Below, in pieces: positions 26,347-34,867 of a DNA stretch of 64,000 nucleotides. This stretch comes from Alphaproteobacteria bacterium (GTDB lineage: Bacteria; Pseudomonadota; Alphaproteobacteria; SHVP01). Position numbers and translations under genes: made by a program. The first letter of the stretch is position 1. The number at the start of each line of letters is the position of its first letter. A model generated the notes under the pieces. The model searched no databases. It was not told the DNA's origin and saw only the letters and a list, made by a program, of their open reading frames with translations. The stretch spans positions 399,118-463,117 of the forward strand of contig JAVJOO010000002.1 in NCBI GenBank assembly GCA_040216735.1, in the 5' to 3' direction.

Positions 26347-27269
26347 GGTTTCACCCCCACCGTGTCCCAGGCAGCGTTGATGAAGTCGTGAGCCTGTTGA
26401 CGTGTCCATGGCTGTGAGCCATGGAACAAGAACTTGATGGCATCCACTTCGCACCACTGACTGCAGAGCGCCTGCTCCTTGGTGTTTTGCCAGAGAAAAC
26501 GCAGCACGGATTGCACGCGGTCCACCCAGGTGTAGGCATCGAAACAGGTGTTCGGAGCATTCCACACCAAGCACTCGAGCAGATAGCTAGGGACAGCTTG
26601 CGCGGCAGCGCTGCCAGCGTCGTCCATCTCGTTGCGAAGTTTCTTCAAGATGCGGGTCATACCTTTGAAGCGCCTGCCGGTGGCCGTGTTCTTCGAGACA
26701 CCGTTCTCGTAGTGAAGCAGCGTGTTTGGCCAGGTATCGAGCAAGCGTTCGGGATAGTTCTCGATCCGGCTTCCGCCGTTGTCCGGGATGAGCGCTACGC
26801 CGGCCCGAAATCCTCCATGATCCCAATACTGTCTGAACTCAAACAGCGGCACGACGTCTGCCTCAATCTGGGAAGTTGTCGCCTTGATGTCGAATGCCTT
26901 GTTGCCGCGCGTGACAACCGAGCGGCCGAATTGCGCGACAAGGGCTTCCTCGAGTTCGTTCTTGAACTGAGCAAACCCGTACTCGACGACGGCGTCGTTG
27001 CCGAAGTCCGCGCGGCTCTTGCCGACCGGGTACTGGGATAGGAAATACTCGTAGAGCATCACGCCTACGTCGACATCGCTGTTCTGACGAACATTGACGC
27101 GATTGCGGAAAGAGCCTTGCGGGAAGACTAGGATCTGCCTTGTCTTAAGCTTCGGGCTACGATCGATCGCGGTGCGAATGGCACGGATGACCCTCTCGCA
27201 GCGTTCTTGCTCAGTCTCGCTCGGCGACTGAGACCAAGAATTGAATGTGTTCTCCCAATCCCTCGCCAT
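26343..27269 (-). CDS. CBASS CD-NTase (SMODS cyclic oligonucleotide synthase)
   Basis: 308 aa from ATG 27269 (GTG 27278 is possible). The nucleotidyltransferase core shows FPQGSFRNRV, the metal-binding SDVDVGVM (Asp 65 and 67) and a third acid in IEADVVPLFEF (Asp 138). A C-terminal helical domain follows. On phage infection CD-NTases make cyclic di- or trinucleotides that activate the effector encoded next. No Cap2/Cap3 or HORMA/TRIP13 genes adjoin, so this is a minimal type I-like CBASS. The product nucleotide cannot be told from sequence. Confidence 0.92.
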   Translation of the reverse strand: MARDWENTFNSWSQSPSETEQERCERVIRAIRTAIDRSPKLKTRQILVFPQGSFRNRVNVRQNSDVDVGVMLYEYFLSQYPVGKSRADFGNDAVVEYGFAQFKNELEEALVAQFGRSVVTRGNKAFDIKATTSQIEADVVPLFEFRQYWDHGGFRAGVALIPDNGGSRIENYPERLLDTWPNTLLHYENGVSKNTATGRRFKGMTRILKKLRNEMDDAGSAAAQAVPSYLLECLVWNAPNTCFDAYTWVDRVQSVLRFLWQNTKEQALCSQWCEVDAIKFLFHGSQPWTRQQAHDFINAAWDTVGVKP

Positions 27270-27559
27270 TGTGCTCACTCGCTCATTCCAACGAAGTAAC
27301 GATTTGACGTGTTAAGAAGAAAGCTACGCTATTAAGCGGCAATTTCTCGAGTGGCTGCTAAATCGCGACCATCATCGCATGCTGATCTAGATCTGCTTTC
27401 GGAGGTAAACCGGACCTTCTGTCCTAACACGACTAGTTAGGGACCGAAAGCTGCCGTTCTTAGGAAGCGCGCCGCCCAGTTCGGCAACTTCTGACCCCAA
27501 CACGACATCGGGAGCCCGGCTGTCGGTTAGTTGCGGAGTAGCTCCGCGAATTGAAAATC

Positions 27560-28819
27560 CTACGAAACCACTTCTTCAGAGATAGCTCGCAAACGCTGCA
27601 CCAATGCGAATTGAGCAACGGCCGCTATTAAAGACGGGGAGAACACGACAGCTGGATTGGTTGCCGCCACGAGTACACCGCCAAGGAAAGGCAACAGAAA
27701 AGCGGGGGCGGTCAGAGCGTTGAAGTAGCCGTTATACGACGGATGTCGATCCTCTGGGGAGATTTCCATCAAGAAGCCGATCACCGCGATTGTTAGGCCG
27801 TTGGCGAGCGCACCCAGAACGAAAAACACGACGATAAAGACAATTAACAACTCGTTCGCTGACAGAACGTCGATGAGCGCCAAGAACAGGATCAACACTG
27901 GCGGCACCACGCGGCCCAGAGCGATGGCCTGAAGCAGGCTACCTTTGCCGAGGTGATCACCCCACCAACCCCATAGCGCATTCGAGATCAACGCCCCAAC
28001 CGTCTGCGCGCCGAGTAGGAAGGCGACCTTCTGTAAATCGAAACCGCTGGCACTCGCCTGTACCACGTAGAACGGCATCGCCATCAGCACCGCGCCGCCA
28101 CACCATTGCGCGAAAACAAACAGGCGAAATTGGTGATCCCGGTTAAACACAGCGATCCCCTCGCGGAGGTATGTAGCGAACGACGTTTGCGGCTCGCTGG
28201 TTTCTAATTTCTGCGGCTCACCCATCGACACAAATACGATGGACGACAGGAACATCAGGCCGCCCGCCATGCCGATGATTGCGGCGTACGACGCGGGAAA
28301 CGGCATCCGGCCAACAAAAGTGTCGGCGATCGCAGCTACGCCAAGCGCTAGCAAACCTCCACCAAAGAAACGAACCGACAAAAGGCGGCTTCTCCTCGAC
28401 GAGACGACCGATCGCGCGACGATGTCGTTGTAGGGAACCGCGACGATTCCGCTAACGAACGAATAAGCGGTCCACAGGAGCAAAACCGTGATCGTCAGGG
28501 CGACCGCAGGAAAATCCGATCCTAGGAAAAGCACGAGCGTGAGAAGGACCAGGCACGACGCTCGGCCGAAGCCACCGATCACGTAGTAACGCGTGCTCGA
28601 ACCACGCTTTTCGGCCAGAAAGCAAACGATCAATTGCGGGAACAACCAGCCGAACCGCAGGATCGCCGTCACCGCGCCCACCGCCAGCGAGCTTCCGGTG
28701 AGTTGGAAGACGAGGGCCGCCATGATGGTGCTGGAATCCACCGCCGCCGAACCGCCCTGAAACGTGATCCCAGCAGCCGCGATGCTGGAAAACCGGCGGC
28801 GCCGCTCTGGGTCGGACAT
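27560..28819 (-). CDS. MFS-type transporter
   Basis: 419 aa from ATG 28819 ([10 protein letters not shown]). About twelve membrane helices, with a central cytoplasmic loop around [11 protein letters not shown]. The fold is that of a major facilitator efflux protein; no substrate signature was recognised. The gene starts exactly where homology to the truncated GGDEF gene upstream ends, so it was probably brought in by a recombination that removed the GGDEF core. No promoter of its own was identified. Confidence 0.8.
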   Translation of the reverse strand: MSDPERRRRFSSIAAAGITFQGGSAAVDSSTIMAALVFQLTGSSLAVGAVTAILRFGWLFPQLIVCFLAEKRGSSTRYYVIGGFGRASCLVLLTLVLFLGSDFPAVALTITVLLLWTAYSFVSGIVAVPYNDIVARSVVSSRRSRLLSVRFFGGGLLALGVAAIADTFVGRMPFPASYAAIIGMAGGLMFLSSIVFVSMGEPQKLETSEPQTSFATYLREGIAVFNRDHQFRLFVFAQWCGGAVLMAMPFYVVQASASGFDLQKVAFLLGAQTVGALISNALWGWWGDHLGKGSLLQAIALGRVVPPVLILFLALIDVLSANELLIVFIVVFFVLGALANGLTIAVIGFLMEISPEDRHPSYNGYFNALTAPAFLLPFLGGVLVAATNPAVVFSPSLIAAVAQFALVQRLRAISEEVVS

Positions 28820-28820
28820 A

Positions 28821-29652
28821 GCGCGCAACCGTATCCGCGGCCCGGACGTGCGCCGAAAGTTTATTGGACGCCTGGACCAGCAGCGCGTCGCCTGCGACAT
28901 GACCCAAGGAATCGTTGACCCGTTTGAAATCGTCGAGGTCAACAACCGCCAGCGCCAACCCTGTCCCCTCGCGACGCGCGCTCGCCGCGGCTTGTTCAAA
29001 TCGGTCGATCAGTAATCGCCGATTTGCCAGTCCCGTCAATTGATCGTACAGCGCCATCCGTTCCGCAAGCATTAGCGCCGCAAACGCAATTCTTGTCTGT
29101 CGACCGAGCCGTCGAGAAAAAGCAGCGCCGCCGATCGCGATGATGAGAATGAATGGAAGCGCACGCCATGCCACGGCGCCCTCAACAACACCCCAAAGAG
29201 CGTGGCCCAACCCCAATACCGCGACTACCGCGACACGACCGGCGAAGTCGGCCAGCAGAATAATCGTAAACAGGACCGCAAAGAATACGAACCCGTTGAA
29301 AGACGTGGCGTAGGTCAACGGTCCGGTGTCGGCGCTTTGTAACCAGATCAGCACGACCCCGCCGCTCGCGAGAAGGAGGAACGCGCCACGGTAGAGTTTG
29401 CGGAACAGGCCATTTATGGGCGGGGCGATCACCCCTTTCGCACCAGCGCAGGAGTGGCAACAAAACCAGCAACAAGACGGCAACGGCTCTGACCACGATT
29501 CCACCCACCGTGCGAAACGAGTCTTCTGTTGTCGGCGCGACCGCTAGAAAGCCGAGCAAAATCGGAATCAGCAGTAACCCGCAGACCCCAATGAGACGTA
29601 TCACCTCCATCATCCGGCGCTCATTGCGGAACGTTTGCTCGAGGTCGACCAT
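28821..29652 (-). pseudogene. Truncated, frameshifted GGDEF diguanylate cyclase
   Basis: Starts at ATG 29652 with membrane helices. The frame then shifts near 29430 into another that continues with more helices and the opening of a GGDEF domain: [24 protein letters not shown] and [11 protein letters not shown]. The homology stops at DTVAR just before the GGDEF signature, at the MFS start codon. It lacks the active site, so no cyclase activity is expected. Confidence 0.75.
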
Positions 29653-30554
29653 CGGCGAATGACTGGCCGAGTTTCGTTAGACGCTCATCGGTTTGCACGG
29701 ACTTCGTCCAGCAATGGTTGCGTTGTGTTGTTGTGTTTACGTTCACTTCCGGTAGCCTAAGGCGGTTGGCTGGCTTTGCCGACCAATATCGCGAATCAGG
29801 GCGCACACGTTTTGCTCCGTCATCAACGATCAACCGACGTTCTGGTTTGTCGAGGCATTTGTCATCGCGCTCAAGGTTCTTGCCGGCAGGCAGGAGCGGG
29901 ACGCGGGCTAGTTCGGTGCGAACTGAGACCGGCAAAGCCGGTTGAGCCGACGCCCCGTGGTGGGACGAAGAAGCCAACATGATGACGAAGTTTCGCGCAT
30001 CCCTCCGCACTAGCCGGCCACCCGGCACTCGATTCAGTGCTCCATATAAAACCAGGCTGGCCGAGCTGCACAAACCACTGATGATCGTGCGGGCAAGCCG
30101 GGGGGACAACGCGCGGCCTAGCTGTCCTCCGCTATCCGCCCGGTCAGGTCGATGACACGAGCCGGCAGGTATTCGATTCAGAACCGCAGGAACGGGTCGG
30201 TTTCAACGAGCATTTCGAGCAGCTTGTGGTGGTTGATAACCAGCAGCTGGCATTGGTCGCCGCGGAGGCGGAGCGGGCGCTCCGAGCGTGTAACTTGTAT
30301 CCGACCTTGTCGCAGCGGGTGTCACGGAAGCTGCCTAGCATCGACAGCGGACTCTGGTTCCGCTGCAAAATCTCAAGAACGTGCGAACGGACTTGCCCCC
30401 ACCGGTCATCTCGCCCAGGTTGCTGGATGTTCGATGCCCTACCCCGTACTTCCGTGAGCCCATCGCGCAGCCCCCCCCCTTTCTAATTTCGCGGAAATGC
30501 ATCGAAACCTGCCCACCGGTCTAGGATTTCTTAGTCTGTAGCGATTTACCCGCC
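29653..30554. other. Long region without a confident gene
   Basis: Roughly 900 nt between the GGDEF remnant and the hairpin region. A 162-codon minus-strand frame (29621-30109) lacks family-like sequence. A short minus-strand frame without a start codon (30179-30325, ending LVETDPFLRF) looks protein-like and may be a gene remnant. A nine-C run occurs near 30470. Degenerate mobile DNA is the best description. Confidence 0.45.
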
Positions 30555-30634
30555 TACCCCCCCAATCGGAAATGAACCAAGCGCCAACAACAGGTATGCG
30601 TCCCTCTGGGATACGCATACCTGTTAGGGGGGTA
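30555..30634. repeat. Nested inverted repeats with G-tract, near repA-like gene
   Basis: An inner perfect 13-bp stem (AACAGGTATGCGT / ACGCATACCTGTT, 30589-30601 and 30613-30625) has an 11-nt loop. An outer pair TACCCCCC / GGGGGGTA (30555-30562, 30627-30634) encloses it, and a run of eight G follows at 30636-30643. It lies about 100 nt beyond the end of the RepA-like ATPase gene. It could be a terminator for that gene or a replication/recombination site. Confidence 0.6.
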
Positions 30635-30732
30635 TGGGGGGGGACAGAGGTGGCGCATCCGACCACGAGGAAACACATAGAGTTATGGGGTCACCCGGCG
30701 CATCAAGCGCATCACACTGGGCGCAAACAGAA

Positions 30733-31905
30733 TCAGCGACTTAGAGTCCCAGCCGGCGCAGCTCGTTTTCGTTCCAGCGCGGCTACGTTCTTTCGACCGG
30801 CGGTCTGAAAATTTCCCACTTTTATCTCGCCAGACCGCAAGAGAGAAAACATTGCCTCTTCGAGAGCTTTCTTAGACGGCGGAGAATCCAGGACCTGACG
30901 AAGCACCTTTGGCGCGTAGTTGGAAGAGTTCCGAGATTCGCTTGCGTATCTGTTTTGGGCTTGGAGTATATCAAGCGCCTCAAGAAACTGCCGCTCTACG
31001 GTTTGCTTCTTGATCGCTCCTGATAAGCCGACATCTTGATGCTCAAGAACAAATACGCCTTCATCCCATCGTAAATCTATGTCGCCGACAAGTGGGCCGA
31101 GATTACTCTTTAGATGCTTCAGTGTGCGTCGATCGGTATCAAACGGCTCGTCGCCCGAGTCACGCTTGGGCCGAGTCAGATATAGCAAACTGCGAACGCT
31201 GTTGTGCCACGCCGTGCTCCCGCTGTAGCCGTCACCCGACCGGATGCCCTCGCGACTTGGATGGGTGGTAAGTAGGACGGCACCATCGATATCCATGGCA
31301 AGCCGTCTTAGCATCGAAATAAACCCCCGAACATGTGCTCGATTGATCTCGTCGCCACCAAATAGGTCCGCCGCTGGATCCAGGATCACCAGGCGCGCAT
31401 CCATCGCTAACGCATGATCTCTGATAGAAGAAAACAAGGATGTGGGTGACAGCACATTGTTATCCCTTGGAACCGCCAGGATGGCCTCACGATCAGCAAG
31501 AGATACAAGCTCTAAAGCGTCCATGCCTTCGCCTGTTTGGACTCGTGTGATGGCATTTAACCGCCTGTGCAGTTCATCCTCGTCGTCCTCGGCAAAGACT
31601 CCAAAGCAGGCAATCGGACTAATGTCTCTCCCTAGCCAACTCCCCCCGGAAGCTGCCGCGGCCAGTAGCTGCAGGGTAGCAATAGTTTTCCCAACGCCTC
31701 CATGGGCACTTAGGATCGACACGGTTCGTGCGGGCACAAGATCTTGTACAATCCACTTCCGAGGAGGCACCGGTCGATTTAGAAGATCACTTGCACGATA
31801 GACTGGGAGTCTGTCTGCCCCATTTCCGTATGGGCCGATGTCGCGCGGAACCAATGGTTCGTAGGTCAAATCAGTCAACTCGGCACAAGGTCGCTCGGGG
31901 GCCAA
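30733..31905 (-). CDS. RepA-like AAA ATPase (RecA-fold helicase family)
   Basis: 390 aa with Walker A SAHGGVGKT and Walker B LVILDPAADLFGGDE, plus a sensor-like LLTTHPSREG. The order matches the AAA_25/RepA family of hexameric helicase-like ATPases found on plasmids and integrative elements. A C-terminal winged-helix-like part (ALEEAMFSLLRSGEIKVG) follows. It is encoded just after an AlpA-like protein with a 35-nt overlap. The start is uncertain (TTG 31905). It probably serves replication or maintenance of the excised element. Confidence 0.85.
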   Translation of the reverse strand: MAPERPCAELTDLTYEPLVPRDIGPYGNGADRLPVYRASDLLNRPVPPRKWIVQDLVPARTVSILSAHGGVGKTIATLQLLAAAASGGSWLGRDISPIACFGVFAEDDEDELHRRLNAITRVQTGEGMDALELVSLADREAILAVPRDNNVLSPTSLFSSIRDHALAMDARLVILDPAADLFGGDEINRAHVRGFISMLRRLAMDIDGAVLLTTHPSREGIRSGDGYSGSTAWHNSVRSLLYLTRPKRDSGDEPFDTDRRTLKHLKSNLGPLVGDIDLRWDEGVFVLEHQDVGLSGAIKKQTVERQFLEALDILQAQNRYASESRNSSNYAPKVLRQVLDSPPSKKALEEAMFSLLRSGEIKVGNFQTAGRKNVAALERKRAAPAGTLSR

Positions 31906-32173
31906 CTGGAGGTGGTGTGGCGTCCATCCTAAGTTCGCTGCTCGAACGGACGGGCCTCGACGTTATCGCAACGGCATATTCGTCAAGCCAGTCGGTTTGG
32001 TAGAGCGGGGTCCGTCCAGCTTTTACATATTTTGGCCCGCCGCCAATGGTGGCGTATTTCGCAAGGGTGGCAGGACTACGGTCAATCCCGTGAACATCTT
32101 TTAGGTAGTGGGAGGCCTCGACTCTTCGCATCCGACGAGGCCGGATCGAATTTCCTGTACTCGGCTTCATCAT
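31871..32173 (-). CDS. AlpA/excisionase-like HTH protein
   Basis: 100 aa. The core VEASHYLKDVHGIDRSPATLAKYATIGGGPKYVKAGRTPLY... fits the MerR-like helix-turn-helix of AlpA/Xis proteins, with the DNA helix followed by a wing ending in the conserved DWLDEY. Such proteins regulate integrase genes and excision. It sits between the RepA-like ATPase and the unknown protein at 32287. No metal site is present, so it is not a MerR sensor. Confidence 0.75.
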   Translation of the reverse strand: MMKPSTGNSIRPRRMRRVEASHYLKDVHGIDRSPATLAKYATIGGGPKYVKAGRTPLYQTDWLDEYAVAITSRPVRSSSELRMDATPPPVGPRATLCRVD

Positions 32174-32257
32174 TCGTATTTCCCTCCATTCGCGCCGACA
32201 TCGTCATTCGCCGGCCAACTCGAGTGGTGGAGGGTAAGGGCTATTGATGGGCGCCGT

Positions 32258-32282
32258 CCTTTCCAAAACTGTGTTGGAAAGG
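32258..32282 (-). terminator. Hairpin after the 32287-32958 gene
   Basis: Perfect 9-bp stem CCTTTCCAA / TTGGAAAGG with a 7-nt loop, four bases beyond the stop codon on the minus strand. There is no U-tract, so termination is uncertain. Confidence 0.4.
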
Positions 32283-32286
32283 AACA

Positions 32287-32958
32287 TCAGACCGTCTTGA
32301 TCTTGAAGCCAACTTCCATTCTCGGTAGTGCCAGTTCTGGCGCAGTTCGCCACGTCGAGCCAGGATCAAGCACTGGGGCTCCCTGGCGGATCAGCTTTAC
32401 GCCGGAGGTCCTAAGGTGCTCGGACACAGCGAGAAGTTTCGGGAGGTCGTCGAGGCGTCCTGGAAAGCGAACGTCGCTAGGGAAGTTTTGGCTCATGAAT
32501 GAATACGCCGCCCAGATATGCGCCACCGTCCGGTATTCGATCCAGGCATCCCTGATCGTGCTAACTCCGATCCGATGAGCCGGGGCGAAATACTTTGTGA
32601 CCTTTTCTTTCGCTTTCTCTGCCGATATCTGCCAACCCACCTCATCGGCGCCAATCAGTTCACTAAATACGGCACCTGCTGCAAAGCCGTGCATAAAAGC
32701 TCGCTCTGCCTTTTTTTCCATCATCTCACGCCTTGGCAGGCTAAGTGCTGTCTCGATTAATGCCGCGGCTTCCTTCGCATCGACCGGAAGTGCATCACCA
32801 TCTTCGCGCAACTGCTCAACAGTGCGAAAAAGCATGCCCATAGACGCCGCATCGCCTGCGACCTTCATATCCATGGGCCAAAGCATTAGACCTTCGAGGT
32901 AGTACAACGCCCCCCACGACCCAATGTTTGCTGGCGTGATCGCAAGAATTTGGCTCAC
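32287..32958 (-). CDS. Hypothetical protein of the integrase module
   Basis: 223 aa, no signal peptide or clear membrane span. The first half contains helical segments with many Met and Ala; the second includes WIEYRTVAHIWAAYSFM and FPGRLDDLPKLLAVSEHLR. I do not recognise a family. Its place, 16 nt after the integrase stop and before AlpA- and RepA-like genes, suggests a conserved member of this type of integrative element. Confidence 0.7.
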   Translation of the reverse strand: MSQILAITPANIGSWGALYYLEGLMLWPMDMKVAGDAASMGMLFRTVEQLREDGDALPVDAKEAAALIETALSLPRREMMEKKAERAFMHGFAAGAVFSELIGADEVGWQISAEKAKEKVTKYFAPAHRIGVSTIRDAWIEYRTVAHIWAAYSFMSQNFPSDVRFPGRLDDLPKLLAVSEHLRTSGVKLIRQGAPVLDPGSTWRTAPELALPRMEVGFKIKTV

Positions 32959-32974
32959 GTTCGATCTTTGCTCG

Positions 32975-34240
32975 TTACTCTCGGATGCCGCTTGGTGTGA
33001 CCGACGGTCGGCCGAGCATCATTCCAAGTATATGACGCGAGACACTATCGGCGGCCATGATCAGCGCGCTATCAACATGATGGATATAGCCGCGCGTCGT
33101 ACTTCCGGAGTGGTGCCCGAGTAGGGCAGCAATCGTCGGCTCCGAAAAGCCTAAATCATGTGCCTCACTGGCAAAGGAATGGCGTAGGACGTGGGGTGTG
33201 ATTTCGGGCATCTCGGCGCGCCTGACGATGCGCTGCCATGCCTTGGGGAAACCCCCATAGGGCTTTTTGTTGCCCGTTGCAGGAAACATGTATCCACCCT
33301 TAATGTTTAGCTTCTTTAGCCGATCCATTGGAGCAGTACCAATCGGTCGAATACTCGTTCCCTCCTTGGAGTCAATTAGGTTAAGCACGTTCTGGCGTTT
33401 GTCGATCTCTGCCGGCTGGAGCCCGACCGCTTCGCCTCTCCGGCATCCAGAAAGACAGATTAGCCACGCGATCTCGATTGCGCTTTTGTTTTGCCCTTCC
33501 GACTCAGCGGAGACCAAAGCTCTCCCGAGATCCCGGTATTGGGAAGGAGTTAGTCTTACGGCCCGGCGATTATCTTCGAACCGCTCCGCTCCCCGCGCGG
33601 GGTTAGTCTCGATCACGCCCTCGGAAACGGCATAACTTAGGATACCGCCAAGCAAACCGACGGTTCGGCTTGCGGTTCCACGGCCTCCAGTGACGCGCGC
33701 TCGACCGCGCGGCTTCGTCCTAACGTCGGTCGCGGTCTTGCCCGATGCAACATCCCTAATGAACTTATTCACGTCGTGCTGGGCCAAATCGCGCACCTTC
33801 CGACTGCCAAGTAGCGGCTTAATATGACGCTCGATGCGGCCGCGGTCGGTCGCAATCGTGCTCGCCTTCTTTGGTCGACGCCGCTTGCCTCGGATCAGAC
33901 CCTTTTCGACTGCGCTAAGGTAAATGTCGCAGAGTTCTCCTACAGTCATCGCCCTGCGCCTCGTCTGACGTTCTTCCGCCGGATCCCCACCGCGCGCGAC
34001 TACACCTAGCGTAGCTCGCGCATCCTTCCGAGCTTGCTCAGGGGCCAGGACGCCGTGGCGACCTAACGTCAGACGACGCGACCTACCATCCTCATTCCGA
34101 TATTGAACGAGGTATGAGACCGTGCCCGAAGGCTTGAGACGGACTCCAAATCCCCGCACCTCGTCGTCCCATACGACCGTGTCAGCAACCGGCTGGGTAG
34201 CAATTAGTTTATCGACATTGCGCTTGGTGATTTTCGCCAT
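32975..34240 (-). CDS. Tyrosine-type integrase (DUF4102/P4-like)
   Basis: 421 aa from ATG 34240. It has an N-terminal DUF4102 arm-binding domain (DEVRGFGVRLKPSG), a core-binding domain and a catalytic domain with Arg in SGCRRGEAVGL, the HVLRHSFASEA box (HxxR), LLGHHSGSTTRGYIH (His and the nucleophile Tyr). These integrases insert islands into tRNA 3' ends, which fits the tRNA-Arg fragment 170 nt away. Tandem TAAGCACTGGG repeats lie just upstream of the start. Confidence 0.95.
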   Translation of the reverse strand: MAKITKRNVDKLIATQPVADTVVWDDEVRGFGVRLKPSGTVSYLVQYRNEDGRSRRLTLGRHGVLAPEQARKDARATLGVVARGGDPAEERQTRRRAMTVGELCDIYLSAVEKGLIRGKRRRPKKASTIATDRGRIERHIKPLLGSRKVRDLAQHDVNKFIRDVASGKTATDVRTKPRGRARVTGGRGTASRTVGLLGGILSYAVSEGVIETNPARGAERFEDNRRAVRLTPSQYRDLGRALVSAESEGQNKSAIEIAWLICLSGCRRGEAVGLQPAEIDKRQNVLNLIDSKEGTSIRPIGTAPMDRLKKLNIKGGYMFPATGNKKPYGGFPKAWQRIVRRAEMPEITPHVLRHSFASEAHDLGFSEPTIAALLGHHSGSTTRGYIHHVDSALIMAADSVSRHILGMMLGRPSVTPSGIRE

Positions 34241-34252
34241 GACTCGCCGTGA

Positions 34253-34280
34253 TAAGCACTGGGTAAGCACTGGGTAAGCA
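34253..34280. repeat. Tandem 11-bp repeats, possible integrase arm sites
   Basis: TAAGCACTGGG occurs twice head to tail (34253-34263, 34264-34274), followed by a partial TAAGCA (34275-34280). A related GGGTAAGC recurs at 34379-34386. Placed between the integrase start and the attachment site, they resemble arm-type or Xis-binding sites, or an autoregulatory site. Confidence 0.55.
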
Positions 34281-34406
34281 AGAACCAGCAAGAACGCGAA
34301 AACTCCGACGTTTACCACTGCCTTCCCAATCTCCCTAGGATGAAGAGAAGTTCGAGATCTGGCAAGCCAAGGATGATCCGGGTAAGCGATAGAAAGATAT
34401 CTACTA

Positions 34407-34456
34407 CTGCCCTCCGAAGGCAGAGGTCACACGTTCGAATCGTGTCGGGTGCGCCA
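34407..34456 (+). repeat. attR: 3' half of tRNA-Arg(CCG)
   Basis: Anticodon stem CTGCC/GGCAG with loop CTCCGAA (anticodon CCG), variable loop, T arm ACACG-TTCGAAT-CGTGT, acceptor strand CGGGTGC, discriminator G and encoded CCA are all present. The 5' half is missing: no matching GCACCCG or D arm lies upstream. This is the duplicate left by integration into a tRNA gene. The intact copy should lie beyond the left edge. Confidence 0.85.
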
Positions 34457-34498
34457 CCCCCCGATCCAATTCCCTACCCTGCGCCGCGTTCTGCGGGG

Positions 34499-34699
34499 TT
34501 AGCGGGCGCGTGTCGCGTTCTTGAGGGCGACGCCGATGTCGATGAGGCGGCGGTCAAGGTTGGCGAGACCTTCCGCCACATCGTGCAACGCGTCGTCGAG
34601 CGGCACATCGGCGGTGCGGCGAAAAGCGAGCCAGTCAGCCGACGCAGCCCGCGGGCCAGCGCCGTGGCGGCGTTCGGGAACGGGGCGCAAGATGGCCAT
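34499..34699 (-). CDS. Small hypothetical protein (66 aa)
   Basis: The frame has the strong G/C third-position bias of the chromosomal genes and an ordinary amino-acid composition, with an amphipathic segment DDALHDVAEGLANLDRRLIDIGVAL. No family is recognised. It is the first gene right of the island scar. Alternative frames over the same DNA give less natural proteins. Confidence 0.5.
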   Translation of the reverse strand: MAILRPVPERRHGAGPRAASADWLAFRRTADVPLDDALHDVAEGLANLDRRLIDIGVALKNATRAR

Positions 34700-34867
34700 G
34701 CGAGCAATCTAGGACGCCATTATGTCGGCACTGTGGCGCCGCTAGGTCGTCCGGGCGGGCCGGCCCCAGGGCGACCTATACGGCGCTCGCCCGTAGGCGC
34801 ACCGGGGGATGGCTTCCGCGGCCCCATCAGCCTCCCGCTTGCGCGCAAAACGAGGTAAGAACGGGGA

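Larger units (their letters stand above)
1..34456. mobile_element. Integrative genomic island (right part), metal resistance and defence
   Basis: The right end is marked by a tyrosine integrase and the 3' half of tRNA-Arg(CCG). The left end, with the expected intact tRNA, lies outside the window. Cargo is typical of an accessory element: mercury, copper and Pb/Zn/Cd genes, AbiE, CBASS, a RepA-like ATPase, an AlpA-like protein and several broken genes. Codon third positions look less uniformly G/C than in the chromosome to the right. No conjugation genes are visible here, so it may be an IME or the tail of a larger ICE. The extent to the left is inferred; internal parts could be nested elements. 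Confidence 0.75.

Noticed and set aside
30179-30325. Protein-like minus-strand stretch ending LVETDPFLRF
   Set aside because: It has no start codon and a stop just upstream. It is probably a remnant, and no family could be named.
34407-34456. Complete tRNA-Arg gene
   Set aside because: The anticodon arm, T arm and acceptor 3' strand are present, but no D arm or 5' acceptor strand precedes them. It is a fragment.
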